In this document: piece by piece, positions 1-5,220 of the stretch
Numbering within the stretch: position 1 is the first letter of the stretch
Layout of the letters: each line of letters starts with the position of its first letter
NCBI GenBank assembly: GCA_947178455.1
Contig: CAMWYI010000043.1
Location: 1 to 12,100, forward strand
From: an uncultured Alistipes sp.
GTDB lineage: Bacteria; Bacteroidota; Bacteroidia; Bacteroidales; Rikenellaceae
DNA length: 12,100 bases
Direction: 5' to 3'
Notes under the pieces: generated by a model
The model's database searches: none
What the model saw: only the letters and a program-made list of their open reading frames with translations
Told to the model about the DNA's origin: nothing
Program-made: the position numbers and the translations under genes

Positions 1-778
1 GGGTACGACCCGCGAGCCGCGTTTCGGCAATCCCACGCCCCGCATCGCCGAGTGCACGGCGGGCTTAATCAATGCCGTCGGGTTGCAGAACCCGGGCATC
101 GACGCCGTCATCTCCGAAGAGCTGCCCCGCTTAAAGACCTTTTTCCATAAGCGGGTCATCGCCAACATTTCGGGTTTTTCGGTCGACGATTACGCCTATT
201 GTTGCGAGCGCATCGACCGCGAGGAGCAGGTCGGGCTCATCGAAGTGAACATTTCATGTCCCAACGTGCGGCACGGCGGCATGTCGTTCGGCACCTCGCC
301 CGAATCGGCCGCCGAAGTGACCCGTGCGGTCAAGGCCGTGACGACCAAACCCGTCTACATGAAGCTGTCGCCCAACGTCACGGACATCACGGCCATTGCA
401 CGCGCTTGCGTCGAGGCCGGTGCCGACGGCCTGTGCCTCGTCAATACGCTGCTCGGCATGCGGGTCGACGTGCAGCGGCGGCGGGCCGTCATCGCCAATA
501 CGATGGGCGGATTTTCCGGCCCCGCTATCTTCCCGTTGGCCGTGCGCATGGTCTATCAGGTGGCCCGAGCGTGCAACGTGCCCGTCATCGGTTGCGGCGG
601 CGTGCAGTCGGCCCGCGACGTCATCGAGATGATGATGGCCGGTGCGACGGCCGTCGAGGTCGGCGCGGCCAATCTGGTGAATCCCTACGCCTGCAAAGAG
701 ATTGTCGAGGCCCTGCCCGTCGAAATGGAACGGCTCGGCATCGAAAAATTGAGCGACATAATCGGAATAATCGAATAA
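1..778 (+). CDS. pyrD: Dihydroorotate dehydrogenase B, catalytic subunit (5' partial)
   Basis: This enzyme oxidises dihydroorotate to orotate with FMN, the fourth step of UMP synthesis. The reading frame is open from base 2 and begins GTTREPRFGNPTPRIAE, which lies inside the protein, so about 45-50 N-terminal residues are missing. The 258 visible residues have the class 1B signatures: the catalytic-cysteine motif NISCPNV (Cys codon at 257-259), MKLSPNVTDI, the FMN-site stretch VNTLLGM, GGFSGPAI, and the FMN phosphate region VIGCGGVQSARDV followed by VEVGAANLVNP. Class 1B enzymes normally pair with the iron-sulfur/FAD subunit PyrK and use NAD+. A pyrK gene is not visible and could lie just upstream. 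The frame ends in TAA, 5 nt before pyrF, so the two are probably co-transcribed. The internal TTG at 83 is not the start, because conserved family sequence continues upstream of it. Confidence 0.95.
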   Translation, partial: GTTREPRFGNPTPRIAECTAGLINAVGLQNPGIDAVISEELPRLKTFFHKRVIANISGFSVDDYAYCCERIDREEQVGLIEVNISCPNVRHGGMSFGTSPESAAEVTRAVKAVTTKPVYMKLSPNVTDITAIARACVEAGADGLCLVNTLLGMRVDVQRRRAVIANTMGGFSGPAIFPLAVRMVYQVARACNVPVIGCGGVQSARDVIEMMMAGATAVEVGAANLVNPYACKEIVEALPVEMERLGIEKLSDIIGIIE

Positions 779-783
779 GAATC

Positions 784-1503
784 ATGCAACACGACGTCAT
801 CATCGCCTGCGATTTCGCTTCGGCGGAGGATACTTTCCGTTTCCTCGACCGCTTCTCTACCGAATCTAAAAAACCGTTTTTGAAAATCGGTATGGAGCTT
901 TTCTATGCCGAGGGGCCGGACATCGTCCGCGAAATCAAGCGGCGCGGCCACCGCATTTTCCTCGACTTGAAACTCCACGACATTCCCAACACCGTGCGCA
1001 AGGCGATGGCCGTTTTGTCGCATTTGGATGTGGATATGTGCAACGTCCATGCGGCCGGTACGGTCGAGATGATGCGGGCCGCTCGCGAGGGGTTGACCCG
1101 TCCCGACGGCACGCGGCCGCTGTTGATTGCCGTGACGCAGCTCACCTCGACGAGCGAGGAGCGGATGCAGCGCGAACTGCTTATCGGCGCTTCGATGAAC
1201 GAAACAATCGTGCAGTATGCCCGCAATACGCGCGAGGCGGGGCTCGACGGCGTGGTTTGTTCGCCGTTGGAGGCCGGAATGGTGCACGAGGCTTGCGGGG
1301 CGGATTTTCTGACCGTTACGCCCGGCGTGCGGTTCGCCGACGGCGAGGTCGCCGACCAAGTGCGCGTCACCACACCGGCCCGTGCGCGTGAAATCGGGTC
1401 GGACTTCATCGTCGTGGGGCGGCCTATCACGGCGGCCGACGACCCCGTAGCGGCTTACCGTCGCTGCGTGGAGGAGTTTTTATTAACGGCTACGGACCGG
1501 TGA
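784..1503 (+). CDS. pyrF: Orotidine 5'-phosphate decarboxylase
   Basis: PyrF decarboxylates OMP to UMP, the last step of the pyrimidine pathway. The 239-residue protein matches the compact bacterial (type 1) OMP decarboxylase. It starts with the first beta strand, DVIIACDF (Asp10), then LKIGMELF around residues 33-40. The catalytic charge network DLKLHDIPNT follows at 61-70 (Asp61, Lys63, Asp66). The phosphate-gripping segments are TPGVRF near 179-184 and VVGRPI near 210-215. The ATG at 784 is chosen because it lies 5 nt after the pyrD stop and gives the family's normal N-terminus. The same frame is open upstream to 199, but that part lies inside pyrD and resembles nothing. Cytoplasmic dimer by family knowledge. 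A hairpin-rich spacer separates it from pyrE. Confidence 0.96.
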   Translation: MQHDVIIACDFASAEDTFRFLDRFSTESKKPFLKIGMELFYAEGPDIVREIKRRGHRIFLDLKLHDIPNTVRKAMAVLSHLDVDMCNVHAAGTVEMMRAAREGLTRPDGTRPLLIAVTQLTSTSEERMQRELLIGASMNETIVQYARNTREAGLDGVVCSPLEAGMVHEACGADFLTVTPGVRFADGEVADQVRVTTPARAREIGSDFIVVGRPITAADDPVAAYRRCVEEFLLTATDR

Positions 1504-1677
1504 TAGGCAGATGACGACTGCGGCTCTGTGAGCCGCGCGGGCCGCAGCCTCCGGCGGCGGAGGCCCGCTCTCGCGAGCGTGCACTCCGCAGGCTGCAGCC
1601 CTGCCACGCCGAAAAGAGGGCAGGGAAGAGAAGAGGTACAATAATAGTAATCTGCAAAACTACGATTTAATAAAAAT
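1504..1677 (+). repeat. Cluster of GC-rich hairpins between pyrF and pyrE
   Basis: This 174-nt spacer contains no gene. Its first 120 nt are a run of inverted repeats. They are: 1520-1526 with 1530-1536 (GCGGCTC-TGT-GAGCCGC); 1547-1553 with 1558-1564 (GCCTCCG-GCGG-CGGAGGC); 1566-1570 with 1575-1579 (CGCTC-TCGC-GAGCG); and 1588-1592 with 1600-1604 (GCAGG/CCTGC). A larger helix, 1599-1605 with 1619-1625 (CCCTGCC/GGCAGGG), shares bases with the fourth hairpin, so the two exclude each other. No T-tract follows any stem, so these are not simple terminators. The block ends abruptly at AT-rich DNA before pyrE. It could be a REP-like intergenic repeat, a processing or mRNA-stability element, or part of pyrE control. 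I found no convincing Bacteroidetes promoter motif here. Confidence 0.7.
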
Positions 1678-2319
1678 ATGGAAACAGCTATTAATAAGAA
1701 AATTGCGAAGGATTTGCTTTCGATAGGGGCCGTGTTTTTGCGACCCGAAGAGCCTTTCACGTGGGCCAGTGGCATCAAAAGCCCGATTTATTGCGACAAC
1801 CGGTTGACGCTCACCGCTGTCGAGGTGCGCAAGCACGTCGAGGCCGGTTTGGCCGAAATCATCCGTGCGAATTTCCCCGATGCCGAAGTGTTGATGGGTA
1901 CTTCGACCGCCGGCATCGCCCATGCGGCCATTACGGCCACGCTGCTCGACCTGCCGATGGGTTACGTCCGTTCGGGAAACAAAGACCATGGACGGCAAAA
2001 CCGCATTGAGGGCAAACTCGAAAAGGGCCAGAAAGTCGTCGTCGTCGAGGATTTGATTTCGACCGCAGGGTCGTGCATCGAGGTGGTCGAGGCGCTGCGC
2101 GAGGCGGGTGCAGAGGTGTTGGGCGTCGCTTCGATTTTCACTTACGGCATGCAGAAAGGTATCGACCGGCTGCGCGAGGCGCAGGTGGTCAACCATAGCC
2201 TCTCGAACCTCGATACGCTGGTCGAAGTGGCTGCCGACGAGGGATATATCCGCGCCGAAGACAAGGCCCGCCTGTTGCAGTTCCGCGACAATCCGTCGGA
2301 CGAAAGCTGGATGAAATAA
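1678..2319 (+). CDS. pyrE: Orotate phosphoribosyltransferase
   Basis: PyrE joins orotate to PRPP to give OMP, the fifth pyrimidine step, and supplies the substrate of PyrF. The 213-residue protein has the family layout. An orotate-binding region FTWASGIKSPIYCDNR sits at 27-42. The mobile catalytic loop contains KDHG at 102-105 within VRSGNKDHGRQNRIEG. The PRPP-binding loop VVVEDLISTAGS lies at 121-132. The ATG at 1678 is preceded by the A/T-rich stretch TTAATAAAAAT with no purine-rich Shine-Dalgarno sequence, which is usual in Bacteroidetes. Its stop lies 10 nt before pyrB, so the two are probably translated from one message. The preceding GC-rich hairpin block makes this the most structured junction of the pyrimidine cluster. 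Confidence 0.96.
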   Translation: METAINKKIAKDLLSIGAVFLRPEEPFTWASGIKSPIYCDNRLTLTAVEVRKHVEAGLAEIIRANFPDAEVLMGTSTAGIAHAAITATLLDLPMGYVRSGNKDHGRQNRIEGKLEKGQKVVVVEDLISTAGSCIEVVEALREAGAEVLGVASIFTYGMQKGIDRLREAQVVNHSLSNLDTLVEVAADEGYIRAEDKARLLQFRDNPSDESWMK

Positions 2320-2329
2320 ACCAAGATAT

Positions 2330-3430
2330 ATGTTGCGTCATTTGATAGACCCCACCGACCTGACGGTCGAGGAGACCGAAGCGATCGTCGCTTTGGCCGA
2401 ACGAATCATCGCCCACCGCGACGACTATCGCGAAGCGTGCAAAGGCAAGAAACTGGCCACCCTGTTTTACGAGCCGTCGACCCGCACGCGGTTGAGTTTC
2501 ACGGCGGCCATGTTGGAGTTGGGCGGGCAGGTCATCGGTTTTTCGGACGCCGCTTCGTCGTCCGTGTCGAAGGGCGAGACCGTCGCCGACACCGTGCGGG
2601 TCATCCGGTGCTTCGCCGACATCATCGCCATGCGCCACTTCAAGGAGGGGGCGCCGCTCGTCGCTTCGCAGTACGCCGGTATTCCGGTCATCAACGCGGG
2701 CGACGGTAGCCATGCCCACCCGACGCAGACCCTGACCGACCTGCTGACTATCAAGCGCGAAAAGGGGCGTTTCGACCACCTGACCATCGGCTTTTGCGGC
2801 GATTTGAAGTTCGGCCGCACGGTGCATTCGCTCATCAAGGCCTTGTCGCGTTATGCGGGCGTGCGCGTCATTCTGATTTCGCCCGAAGAGTTGCGCCTGC
2901 CCGACTACATGTTACAGGAGATGCAGGCCAATTCGCAGTTGACTTTCCGCGAGGTGCGCACGATGGAGGAGGTGATGCCCGAACTGGACATCCTCTACAT
3001 GACGCGCGTGCAGAAAGAACGCTTCCTCGATGAGGAGGAGTTCGACCGCGTGAAAAACAGCTTCGTGCTCGACGCCGAGAAACTGCGAACGGCCAAACCG
3101 GATATGATTATCCTGCATCCGCTGCCGCGCGTGAACGAAATCGCCCGCGAGGTCGACAACGACCCGCGTGCGGCCTACTTCCGGCAGGTCGAGAACGGCA
3201 AATTCGTGCGTATGGCGTTGATTCTGACCCTGCTCCAATGGGCCGACGGCAACCGGCCGTTCGAACGGACGCCCGTGTTCGGCGAGCCGTACATCGTGGG
3301 CGGACTGCGGTGCCCCAACCGGCGTTGCATCTCCGCTACGGAGGACGTCGACCAGCTCTTCCGGCACGGTGACGACGGCATCTGCCGATGCGCCTATTGC
3401 GAAGCGAAAGCGCCGTCGGATTGTCGATAA
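2330..3430 (+). CDS. pyrB: Aspartate carbamoyltransferase catalytic chain with fused PyrI-like zinc domain
   Basis: PyrB condenses carbamoyl phosphate with aspartate, the committed pyrimidine step. Residues 1 to about 303 form a complete catalytic chain: carbamoyl-phosphate loop EPSTRTR (48-54), the 80s loop SVSKGET (78-84), HPTQ (130-133), GRTVHS (162-167), MTRVQKER (224-231) and HPLPRVNEI (263-271). A linker of about 22 residues follows, then a 42-residue tail with CPNRRCIS (Cys328, Cys333) and CAYCE (Cys354, Cys357). The tail matches the C-terminal zinc domain of the regulatory subunit PyrI (E. coli pattern CPNxxCIS...CKYCE). The N-terminal nucleotide-binding domain of PyrI is absent, and the next gene is purE rather than pyrI. 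At 366 residues the protein is about 55 longer than a plain catalytic chain. The zinc tail may stabilise the assembly without CTP/ATP control; that is inference. The purE promoter begins at the base after its stop. Confidence 0.95.
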   Translation: MLRHLIDPTDLTVEETEAIVALAERIIAHRDDYREACKGKKLATLFYEPSTRTRLSFTAAMLELGGQVIGFSDAASSSVSKGETVADTVRVIRCFADIIAMRHFKEGAPLVASQYAGIPVINAGDGSHAHPTQTLTDLLTIKREKGRFDHLTIGFCGDLKFGRTVHSLIKALSRYAGVRVILISPEELRLPDYMLQEMQANSQLTFREVRTMEEVMPELDILYMTRVQKERFLDEEEFDRVKNSFVLDAEKLRTAKPDMIILHPLPRVNEIAREVDNDPRAAYFRQVENGKFVRMALILTLLQWADGNRPFERTPVFGEPYIVGGLRCPNRRCISATEDVDQLFRHGDDGICRCAYCEAKAPSDCR

Positions 3431-3460
3431 TTTGTCGAAAGAATATCGGCAGTATCTTTG
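3431..3460 (+). promoter_or_regulatory. Bacteroidetes-type promoter for the purine operon
   Basis: TTTG at 3431-3434 and TATCTTTG at 3453-3460 fit the Bacteroidetes primary-sigma consensus (-33 TTTG, -7 TAnnTTTG), separated by 18 nt. The -7 element is a perfect match. By that model transcription starts about 4-7 nt after the last G, near 3464-3467, giving purE a leader of about 120 nt. The -33 box begins at the base after the pyrB stop codon. This is the only convincing promoter of this class I found in the gene-free stretches. Confidence 0.75.
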
Positions 3461-3490
3461 CCCGACCGCACGGAATGCGTTACATTTGTC

Positions 3491-3562
3491 CGGTCGAACA
3501 ACGTGTGCGGAGGGAGCATTTCGACCGCCATGACTGAAATGTTGTGGCGGTTCGTGTTTTTT
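3491..3562 (+). terminator. Terminator/antiterminator pair in the purE leader (putative attenuator)
   Basis: Bases 3524-3534 pair with 3541-3551 in an 11-bp stem (two G-U pairs, core CCGCCA/TGGCGG) with a 6-nt loop. A T-rich run follows at 3551-3562 and ends in six T, the form of an intrinsic terminator. Upstream, CGGTCGAA at 3491-3498 is an exact 8-nt complement of TTCGACCG at 3520-3527, so that helix would take up the 5' side of the terminator stem. A third segment, CGACCG at 3463-3468, can pair with 3491-3496 and free the terminator, although the transcript may begin inside it. Placed between promoter and purE, this looks like attenuation. It could also, or instead, stop read-through from the pyr genes. 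The ligand or factor is unknown. Confidence 0.6.
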
Positions 3563-3587
3563 CTGGGGAAATCGAAAAATTTGCACT

Positions 3588-4058
3588 ATGAAAAAAGTCG
3601 GGGTGATAATGGGTTCCGTGAGCGATTACGAGGTGATGGCCGATGCCGTCGCGACGCTCGAATCGTTCGGCGTGCCTTTTGAAAAACGGGTCGTCAGCGC
3701 GCATCGCACGCCCGAATTGCTCTACGAATACGCCCGTACGGCCAAACAACGCGGCATCGGCGTCATCATCGCCGGTGCGGGCGGAGCGGCCCATTTGCCG
3801 GGCATGGTCGCCGCTATCACTACGTTGCCCGTCGTCGGGGTGCCCGTCAAATCGCGCGCGCTGAACGGATTGGATTCGCTGCTCTCGATTGTGCAGATGC
3901 CCGCAGGCGTGCCCGTTGCGACCACCGCTATCAACGGCGCCAAAAACGCCGCCTTGATTGCCGTGTCGATTCTGGCTTTGGGCGACGGGGAGTTGGCCGC
4001 AAAATTGGAGGCTTTCCGCGCCCGTCAGACCGACGAGGTGCTGCAAATCGAATTATGA
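3588..4058 (+). CDS. purE: N5-carboxyaminoimidazole ribonucleotide mutase (class I PurE)
   Basis: PurE moves the carboxyl group of N5-CAIR to C4 of the imidazole ring, giving CAIR in the purine pathway. The 156-residue protein has every class I signature. MGSVSD (8-13) binds the phosphate. SAHRTP (37-42) carries the catalytic histidine (His39). GAGGAAHLPGM (63-73) follows, then PVVGVPV and GLDSLLSIVQMPAGVPVAT. The partner purK overlaps its stop by 4 nt (ATGA), which confirms the bacterial PurK/PurE route rather than the class II AIR carboxylase route. It is the first gene of the purine operon, behind a promoter at 3431-3460 and a structured leader. The ATG at 3588 is the only start that gives the normal N-terminus (KKVGVIMGS). 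Octameric and cytoplasmic by family knowledge. Confidence 0.97.
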   Translation: MKKVGVIMGSVSDYEVMADAVATLESFGVPFEKRVVSAHRTPELLYEYARTAKQRGIGVIIAGAGGAAHLPGMVAAITTLPVVGVPVKSRALNGLDSLLSIVQMPAGVPVATTAINGAKNAALIAVSILALGDGELAAKLEAFRARQTDEVLQIEL

Positions 4059-5149
4059 CGACAATCGGTATCATAGGGGGCGGTCAGTTGGGGTTGATGC
4101 TCGCCGAGCAGGCGCGGACGTTGGCGACGCCCGTGCGGTGCATCGCGCTCGACCCTGCGCCCGATGCGCCCGCTTTCGCCGCCTGCGACGACCGCATCGT
4201 CGGGCGGTTCGACGACCCTGCCGCCGTCGAGGAGTTGTGCCGGCGCAGCGATGTCGTGACCTATGAGTTCGAGAACGTACCGGGCGAGATTCTCGTGCCG
4301 TTGTGCGAAAAATATAACATCCCGCAGGGGTACCGTCCGCTCTACGATTCGCAGGACCGCCTGCGCGAGAAGCGGAATGCCCGCGAGCACGGATTGCAGA
4401 CGCCCGATTTCCGTGCGGTCGACGACGAGGCTTCGTTGCGGCAGGCGGTCGCCGAATTGGGCCTGCCTGCCGTGTTGAAAACCCGCACGCTGGGCTACGA
4501 CGGGCACGGTCAGGCGGTGCTGCACACCGAATCGGACATCGCACAGGCACTGCCGTTACTGGCGGTGCCGTGTATTTTGGAGGCGTTCGTGCCGTTCGAT
4601 TTCGAGGCCAGCGTCGTGCTGGTCGCCGATGAGCACAAGGTTGTGAGCTTTCCCGTCGGACGCAACGTCCACCGCGACGGCATTCTCGACCTCTGCTTCG
4701 TTCCGGCCGACTGCGACCCGGCTATCACGGCGCGGATGCGCGCGCAGAGCGAACGTTTCATGCGCGAATGCGGGTATCGGGGGATTCTGGCTATCGAGTA
4801 CTTCGTGCGCGGCGGGGAGATTTACTTCAACGAAATGGCGCCGCGTCCGCACAATTCGGGTCATTACACCATCGAGGGTGCGACGACCGACCAATTCCGC
4901 GAATTGGCGCGGTATTTAGTGGGCGAACCGTTGCAGGAGCCGCAGCCGGTTGCGCCGACCGTGATGAAAAACATTTTGGGACGCGACTTGGCCGTCGCCG
5001 AACGGATTGCCGCCGAACACCATGAGGGCGTATACGTCCACCTTTACGGCAAAACGGAGAGCCGTCCGCTGCGCAAAATGGGCCACATCACCTTTGTCGG
5101 CATGACGCCCGAAGCATACACCCGCGAGTGGGCGGGCCGATTCCAATGA
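4055..5149 (+). CDS. purK: N5-carboxyaminoimidazole ribonucleotide synthase
   Basis: PurK is an ATP-grasp enzyme that makes N5-CAIR from AIR, bicarbonate and ATP, handing it to PurE. The 364-residue chain has the N-terminal GGGQLGLML (8-16), where most relatives have Arg in place of the first Leu of LML. It continues with YEFENVP (70-76), the ATP-grasp segment KTRTLGYDGHGQ (142-153), the metal-binding NEMAPRPHNSGHYT (259-272) and the C-terminal RPLRKMGH (337-344). Length and motif order are standard. The start codon overlaps the purE stop as ATGA, so the pair is probably translationally coupled. A 71-nt spacer follows before purL. Confidence 0.96.
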   Translation: MTTIGIIGGGQLGLMLAEQARTLATPVRCIALDPAPDAPAFAACDDRIVGRFDDPAAVEELCRRSDVVTYEFENVPGEILVPLCEKYNIPQGYRPLYDSQDRLREKRNAREHGLQTPDFRAVDDEASLRQAVAELGLPAVLKTRTLGYDGHGQAVLHTESDIAQALPLLAVPCILEAFVPFDFEASVVLVADEHKVVSFPVGRNVHRDGILDLCFVPADCDPAITARMRAQSERFMRECGYRGILAIEYFVRGGEIYFNEMAPRPHNSGHYTIEGATTDQFRELARYLVGEPLQEPQPVAPTVMKNILGRDLAVAERIAAEHHEGVYVHLYGKTESRPLRKMGHITFVGMTPEAYTREWAGRFQ

Positions 5150-5220
5150 AACCGACGGTCGGTACCCTGTTGATTTTTCAATGCGATGCAGGGTGTCGCC
5201 GTCGAATCGAATGTTAGGTT
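5150..5220 (+). other. Structured purK-purL spacer
   Basis: This 71-nt gap has a small hairpin, ACCGA-CGG-TCGGT (5151-5163). Next to it is a longer interrupted stem: ACCCTG (5164-5169) with CAGGGT (5189-5194), plus TTGA (5170-5173) with TCAA (5178-5181) closing a four-T loop and leaving a 7-nt bulge on the 3' side. No T-tract follows, and no TAnnTTTG promoter is present. It may affect mRNA stability or purL translation, or mean nothing. Confidence 0.4.

Noticed and set aside
199..783. A 195-codon in-frame extension upstream of pyrF
   Set aside because: It overlaps conserved pyrD sequence in another frame and looks like Arg-rich noise. The ATG at 784 gives a normal OMP decarboxylase N-terminus.
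1520..1604. Rho-independent terminator ending the pyrD-pyrF transcript
   Set aside because: The stems are strong but no T-run follows any of them on either strand.
1626..1677. A separate promoter for pyrE in the AT-rich tail of the spacer
   Set aside because: No TAnnTTTG element with an upstream TTTG at a suitable distance is present. The AT-richness is explained as a translation leader.
1455..1778. Minus-strand 107-codon frame across the pyrF-pyrE spacer
   Set aside because: Both ends overlap real genes and its middle is the hairpin cluster read as codons. No family resemblance.
3464..3587. Known purine or pyrimidine control RNA in the purE leader (guanine/adenine riboswitch, PyrR-binding loop)
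   Set aside because: I could not find the conserved core and loop-loop bases of purine riboswitches or a PyrR-type binding loop. Only the terminator/antiterminator layout is supported.
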